In this document: piece by piece, positions 9,464-21,600 of the stretch
How the letters are laid out: each line of letters begins with the position of its first letter
How positions within the stretch are numbered: position 1 is the stretch's first letter
Origin: Asterias amurensis
Lineage: Eukaryota > Echinodermata > Asteroidea > Forcipulatida > Asteriidae
Assembly: GCF_032118995.1 (NCBI RefSeq)
Contig: NC_092666.1
Span: forward strand, 10,180,501 to 10,244,500
Length of the DNA: 64,000 nucleotides
Direction: 5' to 3'
The notes under the pieces: model-generated
Databases searched by the model: none
The model's input: the letters and a program-made list of their open reading frames with translations, nothing else
Told to the model about the DNA's origin: nothing
Translations under genes and position numbers: made by a program

Positions 9464-12400
9464 CTGTGTCATGAAGTAATTAAATAATCAAAAAACAAGT
9501 CAGATGATGAAGCGACAGAAAACCAAATTTAAACGGTTTTATAACATCTACTGTTGAAATCATTGTTACCCGACTGCAGTGTCAATTATTACAGGAAAAC
9601 AGTTACATGCAGGACACACTGGTTGCAATAGACCGATTGCGCTACCAATGTTTACAATTACGACAAGAACATGGCTCAGAAATCGTCTGTTTTTACATCT
9701 TTATTAATCTTCTGACGAAAAGGTAAGACCATAGTAAGTTAAATCAAGATTTAGTCAACCTAAAAGTGTAGAAATAAAAAATTTAAAAAATTCAATAATT
9801 TTCAATAATTGTTTGTTATTATTATGTTCGGTGTCAAATGACACGAAATGAGACCTTACTAGACATTCCTCATTTAGTTAGAGCGGGTCACAGATTCATT
9901 TTTGCGTTTATCATAATAATCCCAACAAGCAAATCTTAACATTTTAAATAAAATAAAAATTAAGATCATACGACCTTCCTGTCCGAAATAATGTGGAATT
10001 TTCGACGACCTTCACGCTTAATTTTACGACCCGTTTTGGAAAACATAAACGTCCGAAAAATTAATTTAAAAAAACGCGACGTCTCACACACTCATTAAAA
10101 TAAATTTTGTTTACGATATGAAAACATCGATTTTTAACCCCCCGTAGTCAGACAAACAAAATTACAAAAATCTCCAAACAACTCAACGAGAAGTTAGATT
10201 ATAATGTGTAGTCAATTTCAGCAATAAATTTGACAATCTTTACCTGAAATTTTAGAGCCATTTGCGTTGATATTTCCAACTTGAAATGCGAGTTTTGTTC
10301 CGTCAAGTCAAAACATAGAGTAATCAGCTGTCACTGCAGCCTGTCACTCAGCGTTAGCACCCCCACGGGTATTCTAAGCTTGAAGACCATGGAACATTCG
10401 CAACTATCCCGTGCATGTTTCTCATGGTTTTAGCGATATTAGTTACCCAACATGAAGTTTAACTGAAAGATTATTCCTTAAAGCCATTGGACCCTTTCGT
10501 CGGTACAGGAAAAAAAAAGTAAACAGATTTACAAATAACTTACAGGGTTTACAGAAGGTAGTGGTGAAAGACTTCTCTTGAAATATTATTCCACGAAATA
10601 CTTTACTTTTTGAGAAAACAGTTAAACAATATCAATTGTCGATATCGAGAGTTACGGATTTATTTTAAACACATGTCATAATGACACGGCGAAACGTGCG
10701 GAAGCAAGGGTGGGTTTTCCCGTTATTTTCTCCCGACTCCGATGACCGATTGAGCCTAAATTTTCACAGGTTTGTTATTTTGTATAGAAGTTGTGATACA
10801 CGAAGTGTGGGCCTTGGACAATACTTTTTACCGAAAGGGTCCAACGGAATTATTTGGGTTTTAAATAATTCAACTTTTAAAAAACCACGAAGCAATGATG
10901 AAAATTAGACACTGTTTTTCCAACTTTCGATAAACATTCCACTGTTCCAAACGTGTGTCATAGTTGTGGGTGGTACCCGCGCTATGTCATGTCTGTGTAC
11001 ACAGAGTCGTCGTATGGTACATGGTGCGTGTCGTATACCAGCTAGCTATGGCAACAAGACCGGGTCGGGTAATCGGACTCTCACGCTGCATGGATAAACA
11101 GACGCCTCGGTCTGTGAGCCATACTAAATCTCGCAACGCGGATTTATGAATGAGAGATGTCATCGACTGATAAAACCTTTGAACCCCTTTCAGTGTTTAC
11201 ACGTGTTTTGGGTGGCTATATTTAGACACCTCTAATCTTTTGCTTTCCAATGGTACTCTTGGTGGCGCTATGCAAGTTTCCCGAGGCTTGCAAAATGGTT
11301 GATTTCAATGAATGTTCGCCGTCTGTCCCGTGGGATTTGGAACATTTTTGAATAATGTGATCACGTGACCTATAATGGTGGAGAAAAACACAGCTACACA
11401 GTAAAGGCATGGGAAGACTCGTACAGATGGACCATTTATTCTGCAAAATACTTTAAGAATGCAAACTTATGAAGGACGTCACAAATTTTGTTACCTGTGT
11501 AAGGATTTTAAACTTTCGCATATAACTTCTCAGATTACTCTATTATGTATTATGTATTTTTTAAATTGAGAGTTCAACCAAAAGCTACCGAAACTGCCAC
11601 GGGCTTTTTGTGTGTTTTAAAAGTGAAAGACAAAACAACGAAACATAGATCTGATTTAAATGTAAGCAACAAGACTGTTGTTTGTACCTTTATCTTTGCA
11701 CGCAATTCTTTTTGCTAGAGCTAGTTGCGAAACCAAAGGCTAAATTACAACTTCCTCGAGAGAGAAATGACAACCGACTAAACCTTAATATTAGTAACAC
11801 ATTTTCGTTTTTTTTCCAGTTTGGAATTGTAGAGTTAAAGGCATGGGACACTATTGTTAATTACTCAAAATAATGGTTATTAAACAAACTTACTTGGTAA
11901 CAACAGAGAGCTGTTGATAGTATACAACATTATGAGAAATGGCTCTCTCTGAAGTAGCGCAGTTTTCGAGAAATATAAGTAATTTTTCATTAATAATAAC
12001 ATTTGAATGTTGTTTATAGACCTCAGAATTAGAGATTGTTGAGGTCCCGAAATCAAGCATCTGAAAGCACACAACTTCGTATGAAAAGGTTATTTTTCTG
12101 CCATTATTATCTCGCAACGTCGACGACCAATTGAGTTTAAATTTTCACAGGTTTGTTATTTTGTGCATATGTTGAGATACACCAAGTGGGAAGACTGGTC
12201 TTTGACAATTACTAATAGTGTCCAGTGTCTTTAAGACCAAGAAATATAGCTGCATAAAACTTATAATTTTGCATCCAATGTACATACTTACCACTATCGT
12301 AATGTTGTATAACCTTGTGGTTGTCGATTAGTGACGCAGGCGGTGACGCAGATAGATTAAGATCTACACTAGCTGCGGTGTCTGCATGGAACACTCTACT

Positions 12401-15400
12401 CGCGTCTGCCAAAAACAAGAGAGTCATTATTGAGCCAGTTATAATAATTATACAAATATTGACAGAATAAACTAAATGTGAGAAATGGCTCCCTCTGAAG
12501 TAACGTATTTCAGGGAAGTAATTTCTCACTAAAACATTTGAATTGATCAAGAGACCTCGAGGATGTTTTTTTTTCTTTCAGTATTCTCTCGCAACTACCA
12601 ACTGAGTTCAATTGCTCACAGGTTTTTTATTTTATGCATATATTGGGATACACCAAGTGAGAAGACTGGTCTTTGACAATTACCAAAGACGACCAATTAT
12701 TGAGTTCAAATTTTCACAGGTTTGTTATTATATGCATATGTTGGGATACAAATAGTAAGAAGACTTGTCTTTGACAATTACCAAAGGTGTCCAGGTGTGG
12801 ATTTCACAAAGAGTTAAGACTATAGTCTTATCTCGAGTTAGGATGAGCTACTCGTCTTAACTTAGGACTAGCTATACGTTTTTGATATCAGCTCTTAGGA
12901 CTAGTTCTAAGTTAGGACTTTTCCTAACTCTTTGTCAAATCGACCCCAGTGCCTTTAATCAAGCTCATTTCCTTTGAAACCAAAATGTTTACCTTGCTCT
13001 CCTCTGTTCGGTTGAATCAGTGAGATTGTGTGCGCATTTCCTTGTGAGTGGCCTGCTCTGAAAGTGACAGAAGCTGTGCTCGCAACATTGCTGCGTGAGA
13101 AAAAAACCCAACTTTTTACAAGTTTATTTAGTTTCACTTAATTATTGTTTTAGTTCCCAAACACATTATTATGGATGGTACTTGCCTAATCACAATAGAA
13201 GTGAAAAAACCAAACATGGGATGGGAGACAAATCAATTGGTTTTTCATTTGTGATAATGAGGACTATTTGATTTTGCTTTCATCCTATGTTTGTTTTAGT
13301 TAACTTTTCTTTCATTTCTTTTTGATAACGAAACAAACGAATCATCAAAAAGAGCTACTATATAATACATTGTATACTTCAAATAATATAACTTGGCAAT
13401 AATGTTGTTTGGGAACACACAATACGGGAATATTTAGTTATTGACTTTGAAAGAACACCCCAAAACAAGAGGGAAAACTTGAAATGAGCCATCAAATATG
13501 CATGTTTTCCTGATGAGCATCGTTACTTACGTTTGACTTGCAGGAATCGCTGAATAACCTAAACAAAAATAAAGTCATGCAATTAGACTTGTATCTTTCT
13601 AACACTATCGAAGTATTGAATAAACATATCATGCACAAAAGATCGGCCCCTGAAATAGCATATTTCAAATAAAAGCCGTAGATGTGACAATATCTCTATA
13701 CTTTTATAAATAACAAGTTACTCATCATGAGCAGTATTACATGTCATTGAGACTGCTAGTATTAGGAAAAGGGCAAAACAAAAATTGTAGTAGAGGTTGA
13801 GGACGTTATTAATATGAATAATAACTCTTTCTTAAGTGTCTTGATGACGTGAGAGTTGTAACTTTGTTTCCACTTTTCTTAACTTTACTCGATTTGTTAC
13901 ACTCCTCGGGACCGACCAAGAAGTGTCCCACACGTTTGTTTTTCTAATAACCCAAAGCCATTTACTACACTCTATTGTTTGTGATCTTTAATTACTAAAA
14001 TTAAAACAAATACGCGAAGTGTAGCAATTGCAATCTGCTTCATGGTTTTGTTCACCACGGTAAACACATAATTTTGCATTGGAAGTGTGAAATAAACAAC
14101 AACAATGATGATGGTCAGATCGCCTTGCGACAATGCTAAAGTAACTCAAGCAATTAGGCTTTTTGAATAATGGTGGACACTGTGGCATTGCACTGTTCGA
14201 TTTGGTTAGATATGATCAGATTTACCCAAACCTACTATAGTACTGTGGCCACCATACCTCAAAATGGCTTATAGTGTTCCATTTGTGGTAGCTCTAAACT
14301 ATCTAAACAAAGGTTTCGTCAGAAAGTATACGCGATTCCCCAAATTTCCAACTTGAAAGTGAAAGTCTTACGTTTTTTGTGTAGCCTTAATGCGACCACT
14401 GTCAGGCTGATTATGATCACCATTGCCAACAGTCCAGCTGATGATGCGGCTATGATCAAAACAAGGCCATTTCTAGTAGTAGGAACAGGTGCAACAGGAA
14501 CAGATGCATGGGTAGTAGCTAACCCTTGACATAACAAATACAAATCAAAAAATGGCCGACCGTGTTAGTGCGCAAAATAAAAGGAAAACCATGCAATTTT
14601 GAGGCATGTTTATTGTAGATCATTATATTCTACTTTTTAAACATACTTCTTATAATTCTACCAATTTTACAACATATACGGTTTCTAACGTTATTCATGT
14701 ACCAACTCGACCGATCCATATTCAATCTGTTGTTCTCGATGAACTTTTAGAATTCAACCATCAAGGACAAGCATCGTCTTGAATTAATTGAAAATTCATT
14801 ATGTACAGAAATCTTCCCATCAAAGACCTAAGTCCGTTATTGAGCTGGATTGCTGGCTGCAGACCATTGGGGCTGAGGATTTTTTTTAAAAGGAACACGT
14901 TGCCTTGGATCGGTCGAGTTGGTCTTTGAAAACGTTCTGTAACCGTTTGTTATAAAATGCATGGGTAGAAAGATGTTGTAAAAGTAGAATACAACGATCT
15001 ACACAAATATGCCTCGAAATTGTGTGGTTTTCTTTTTACCTCGTCGACTAACACGGTCGGCCATTTATGGGAGTCAAATTTTTGACACCCATAAATGGCG
15101 AACGGTGTTAAATCGCTACATAAAAGGAAAACCGTGCAATGTTAAGTGATACTTGTGTGGATCTTAATTTTCTACTTTTAAAACATCTTTCTAACCATAT
15201 GCATTTCATAACAAACAGTTTCAAACGCTTTTTATAGACCAACTCGTCCGATCCAAGGAAACGTATTCCTTTAATTAAATGAAACCGGTCAGTACAACAA
15301 GTTATTTTGTTCTTGATGCGTTTACATGATTGGATTACAAAAACTTTCTTGAAACACTCCCCTGACAGTTAGATGGATCCAGTATATTCATATTTTTCTT

Positions 15401-15583
15401 ACAAGGTTGGGGTGGTTTTTCAAGTTACAGTCAACTATGCGATGACCGTTACACTGTTTGAATGTATAGCACAAGTTTGATTATATATCTTGAGTGTAGC
15501 CCAGAACTATAAGCCCAGCCCAACCTTGAACCTTTCTCTAGTTCCAGGACCTCAATGTTGGAGTCCCAAACCCAACTCAAATG

Positions 15584-15614
<31 letters not shown>

Positions 15615-18600
15615 TCGAAGTCTTATATAGCGCAAGTAAACAAGGTACTCACTACTCAAGGCGCTAAGTATACAAACTTTCAGAAAGAGAGGTTATTGCA
15701 GTGATGAATTCTTAAACCCAATTAGTTAGCACCTTAAAAGGGTTTACAAGGTGCCACGGCGCATTAAGCAGCCACAACCAGGAACACCGGGGTGAACCCC
15801 TTCTCTTTTCGATAAGTGCACTGGGTTCTTTTACATACATTACACAACACATGGGACCAACGGCTTTACGTCCCATCCGAAGGACGAAGCAATGGTAAAG
15901 TGTCTTGCTTAAGGACAAAAGAGACTGCTGTGTACTCCGGGTTTGGGCTAAAATTGGGTCTTTGTGGCTACACACTCAATTATTTGAAAATATATCATAC
16001 AACCAAGATAGATAAGGGAAAAAACAATACAATTTGGCAGTTTTACCGTTTGCTGTTTCCTTGGTTAAGGTTTGCAATTCCGTCGATCCTATGTCACTCA
16101 TGGAGTTTGTGGGTTCATCTTTAAAAGCAAAATGAAATGTAATTAATACAAAACAAAAACAAATCTCTCTTAACGACGATTTTCTAAAAAGATTCAAAAT
16201 TAACTGTTAACTTTGTTTAAGTACAATCACACAAACGTTCGATCCGAAATCCTTAGTTAGTGGACACGTTGGACACAAAATGGACACGTTGAATGATGGA
16301 AGTCACATAATTAGAATTTCCTTTGAGATGGCACATCCTTGTTCAATTTGAATTGCAAAAAAAAATAGAAAGATAACTTACAAAAATGTTGACTCATTGA
16401 ATCATGTATTACATGCATTATTATTAAAATATGTTTTCGGCAAAATATTTTACTTTTGCACAACCTGCAAACTTATAGTCACGAGACAAGAACTGATCCG
16501 GCTTTCCCGCATGCTTGATTAAGATGACATGAAATAATTACATCACAAACTAACCCCCGAGGCAAATTTCTGTCGAATTGTAGTTGGACTGGTTGTAGAA
16601 GGAGTCATGGACGTCACATTGGTATCTTCCTTCGTCCTTCAAGGTCAAGTTTAGAATCGTAAGATTACAGCTTGTCTTGCCGTGATGAAGCTCGTACTTC
16701 TCCCTCTGGTCGGAATGAAAGACCTCGCTTGATGAATTGCACGACTGCAGTATGGTGTTGTTGTTGAGGGACCAAACACATGTGAAATTCCTCTTGTCAG
16801 TTGTGCCGCTGTCGATCACAGAACATGGTAAGGTAGGACTCTCCCCTTCCCTTGGAGTTAGCTCTTGTTCAGTCTTGATACTAAAATTTACTTAAAAACA
16901 AATTAAACGTAGTATGTAGCGAGTTAGCAGTGTTACAAAACACTAACAATAGAGAAGGATCTACACATTGACTAAAATACATTGAAACAAACTCACGTGA
17001 AACTCTAAAGCAAAAATCATAATAATAATCATTCATTGTAACGGCATTGTCTTCAAAAGTGAATAATAAAATGAATTCTTCTCTTAAAGTCTTACTGTGG
17101 TATAACCAGTACAGATATTTTGCAATTTTTTGGATGTCCATAATTCAGCAACATTATTTTGTTTGGGAAAAATTATAGTCTAGACAAAAATACTACCATC
17201 GGTTGCCCATCATTCAACAACTAAAATATGATAACGTAAAACAATTGTATGTAAAGTGTAATAGAAAAAATAAATAATTTCTTGGTAACACTTACCCTTT
17301 CTCATCACTTTTACTTTTGTCTCATTTGAATAATGGCCGAGTTCTTCCCCCGCCACTTCACACTTAACCATGGCTTCATCTGCAAGGCCTATATTCAATA
17401 TTGTTAGATTACCATTGTCTTGATTAAATTCCACAGTCTTGTTCTTGAACGACGCCACTCTACCACATCGTGCAATTTCATCACCTGGCATGTTTTCCAC
17501 CTTATTAACTAACGTCCATTTCAGTATATTGCCATGTAGCCCATCACAGGGTGGAATCAATGTACCATTGGCATACCAAACCTTGCATACTAATTCTACA
17601 TCTTCACCTTCAAAAACTGAGACGACGGGTGGCATGTCTATCGTAATGGTCGCAGAAGAGATGGCATCTGTTCAAAGTATAAAGATAATTATACAAATGA
17701 AACCAACAAATTATACCATGCTATAAAGTTATTACCAACCAGGTTTAATTACCATTGATACAAAGCATTTTTTCGACACTACATCAAAATATTTATTTTC
17801 AGGTGGCTATCTCAATTTTTTTTTTTTTTAATAATGGGGTGCCTGTTTATATTGTGCTTTAATGTTGCACGAACCGGACTGCTTCTTTAGAACTAAACTT
17901 AGCCCAAACCTTGAATCTAATTGTAGTTCCAGGACCTTAATGTGGAGTCCCAAATCCCATTCAAAGTAGCCTGCTATGGGCCGAGAATAGACTTTTTGGT
18001 AGTCAAGGTTGAGGCTAAGGACTTTTGAAAATTATGTTATCTATATCAAAGGTATAAACCACAAGGACACGAATACAATTTGGTAACCTATACCTTGTGC
18101 TGTTTTCGGGTTAAGGTTTGCAATTCTGTCGATCCCACATCTTAAGAGTCAGTTCAGGTAAATAATTGACATAGTTGCTCACGGTCAAAAAATAATTTTT
18201 TTTTATATTTTGTTGGTGGAAGGGCCTTGGGGTGCAAGTAAACAAAATTGCATTTTAAATTCTATATATAGCCCGTTGCCATGGTTACAGCTCATTTTGT
18301 TTTTTGGCCATTTTAGGCCGATTTGGGGGTTTGAAAAACTGGTTTTTAGCTCATATTTACAACTCCACCCCTCCAAAATGCAAAATTATTTCAAAAAAAC
18401 TTTTTTATCACTACAAAGTATCATCCTTGGCCTTCCTTGAGAAAAAATATTATTGCTTTAAATATCACCCTTGTGCTTTTTTTGCATCATGCATTAAAGT
18501 ATGTTTTTAGAACTTGCAAAATCGACATTTTTACCCTATTTTTGGACCCCAAAATGTCATTTTGCCAGGGGTCTCAGAAAATTTTCCTTTCGGCTGTGAT

Positions 18601-21600
18601 TAGGGCCAACATTGGTCTTTTCATATCTGGTGTCAAAAACTTGGGCAATAGTATCCTGTTGTGACAGTACTGCCTCAAAACTAGACTTTTTCCCCAAAAC
18701 GTGAAAAATGCCTTTTTAAGGGTCTTTTCACATAATATCGACGTACGTGTCCACGGTAAAAAAAAAGGAATATTTTTCTTATACTTTGTGGATGGTAGGG
18801 ACTTGGGGTCCAAATAAACAACATTTACATTTCAAATCATATTATAACACGTTGCCATGGTAACGGTTCATTTGTGTTTAGGCCACTTTAGGCCGATTTT
18901 GGGGTCTGAAAAACTGTTTTTTAAGTTAATATTTACAACTCCACTACATAAAAAAACAAAAAATATTTCATAAAACCTTTTACATCACTACAAAGTATCA
19001 TCCTTGGTTTTACTTGAGACAAACAAATATTGCTATAAACTTCACCCTTATGCTATTTTTAGAACGTGCATTAGAGTATGTTTTTAGAACTTGCAAAATC
19101 AACATTTTTACCATATTTGTTTCCCTCAAAATTTCATTTTTTCAGGGGTCTCAGAATATTTTCCTTTCGGTTTTGATCAGGGCCAAAATTTGTCTTTTTA
19201 TTGCTGGTAAGAAAAACTTGGGCAAGTGTATACTGATGTTAACAGTACTGTCTCAAAAATATACTTTTTTTCCCCAAACAGAAAAATGCATTTTGAATTG
19301 TTTTTTCTTCATATTGAATTTCTAACATTAAAAAGTAATAATTCTATCAATCTTGCAGCTTTTCCTAAGCACTAGTGGATTACCCAACATTGATCAGGAA
19401 CTGTTGATGACCTTAATTTTAGAATTTGCCCGGCCCAGCCCCAATCATATTTCTTGACATTGCACAAAACAATGTTTTGTGACTAGCGCCTCTTTTTTGA
19501 AAGTATTCCCTTTCGGTTGTTATTGGTGTTTTCATGTCTTCTGGGTAGAAACACTGTGTTTATTGTATCATGTTGTGACTGATCATGCCTTAAGTATAGT
19601 AATTTTTCAAAAAACAATGCATGCTTGTTAAAAATCTGGCACTGTTTCCATGCCCTTTGAGTAATGAATACAAAGTTTTTATTTAAACATAATGGTATCC
19701 AACCAAACCATAACCAATGCTTTGCCACTGAGAGTACTTTACCTATTGTACAGGTATGATTCCCATTGCAAGTAGAGTGCGATGAGCATTCTTTACAAGT
19801 TGTCTTTAATACAGGGCCTACTCTCCTTGGTCCCTGCCTGCTATCAAATGTAAAACTTTTCATAGAGATAGAGACCATAAACAACATCTATATTGTCTGT
19901 GCTTGAGGCAGATGGTTTGGAGCATCCAATCATGTCCAACACAAATGTGGGAAATTAAAAAGCCCGCTTAAAAGTGTTGGAAAAGTTTGCCAAGAACTTA
20001 TTAAAAACAATGATACTAACGATTTGCGTTTGTAACCGTTTGTTATAAAATGCATGGTTAGAAAGATGTTTTTGAGTGATACTTGTGTGGATCATTATAT
20101 TCTACTTTTAAAATATCTTTCTAATCATATGCATTTTGTAATAAACGTTTACAAACGCTTTTCAAAGACCAACTCGACCGATCCAAGGCAACGTGTTCCT
20201 TTAATGAAACAACATTGAAAAAAGTTGTAAATACTTGCACCTGCTCAACATAAGTAAGATGCATTTGCAGTGACAAAAGTTTATTCAGGCTAGTTTGATT
20301 ATTTTTTCCATTCACTATCTTACTAATTCATAATTATTATATATGTCTCTGAGAACGATCAACAAAAAACATTGTCAAACATTACCTGCTGAATTGTTTA
20401 TCACGTTAAATAAACCAACTCTGTTATTGTTTGCAACAGTACAATTGAAAGGAACCCCACCATGGATGGGGGAAATGCTTACAAAAGGCCAAAGCAGGTG
20501 AATGGCCATTTAGATATTTTGGATACAGTACTTGCTCACTTTTAGAGTCTCTTTGTTCTGATAGGGATGAAAATGTTTAGTTTGGTAGCGGGCAGGGGAC
20601 CAAGAAGACTGTTATAAGGCCATGTCTAGACAAGAATAGTAAAGAATGCTCATCGCACTACTTCTCTTCTTGCAATGTGAATCATACCTGTACAACTAGG
20701 TAAAGTAGTCATGACAAAACAAGAACTCTCAGTGGCAAAGCATGGTTATAAACTTTTTATTTGTTACTTAAAGAGCATGGAAACAGTGCCATAATTTTTT
20801 AACAAGCATGCTCGTTTTTGTTTTTTATCAATTCAATCTAAGGGATAACTTCAAAATGCATTTTGATTGTTTTTGGAAAAATTACCATGTTTGAGGCAGA
20901 AGTGTCACAACAGGATACAATAAACCAAAGTGTTTCTCCCAAGCAGACATGCAAACCATAATGATAGCCCAATCACAACCAAAAGGGAAATATTCTGAGA
21001 ACCAATAAAAAATTATGACAGTACAAACTTTCTTGATGTGTGAGGGGAATTAAAAAATGTGACTTTCAAAAAAGGGGCGCTGTTCACAAAACGTTTTTTT
21101 TTTTTATGCAATGTCAAGAAATATGATTTGGCCGGAGCCGGGGTGGGGCCGGGGCGGGGCCGGGGCGGGACAAATTCTAAGATTTAGGTCATCAACAAGT
21201 CCTGATCAATGTTTGGTAATGCACTAAGCCTACAATGAAAAGCTGCCAGATTGATGGAATTATTACTAACTTCTTAAAGGGACACACCAGCCGAATTGGG
21301 CTGTTTGGGCTACAAAATAGACTAAGATATGACTTCAACGGTCTTCCAGGAATAAAGAAGAACAGTCCTTAAAAAAAATCATCAAATTTAGCCTTTTTTG
21401 AGCATTTTAAGACAAAAACGCAGGTTGCGTGATTGTTCTAACCAAAAAGTGGTACAAACAATCACATGACCTACCGGGCTAGTTTTTCTTTCAGCCGTCT
21501 AAAAGTAACTTACTTAACCAGATTTAAATCTTTTTTTTTACAAAATTATTTACGAATAATTGACGAAAAAGATCATGTATTCAAATTATCGCTACAAAAT

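Larger units (their letters stand above)
15490..16545. repeat. Segmental duplication, copy A (contains gene 1 exon 4)
   Basis: Blocks around 15490-15580, 16020-16140 and 16370-16540 match, in order and orientation, 17870-18141, 22941-23080 and 23366-23402/23787. Shared words include AAGGTTTGCAATTCNGTCGATCC and AAAGCAAAATGAAATGTAAT. Copy A keeps the functional exon; copy B is split by later insertions. Confidence 0.8.

Noticed and set aside
16880-16880. TTTTAG as the acceptor of gene 1 exon 3
   Set aside because: It would require the previous exon to end with two bases, but that exon ends with one. The ACAAG site 17 bases on keeps the frame.
16881-17141. 86-codon minus-strand ORF as an extra gene 1 exon
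   Set aside because: No acceptor/donor pair in a compatible phase and no Ig motif; exons 2 and 3 join without it.
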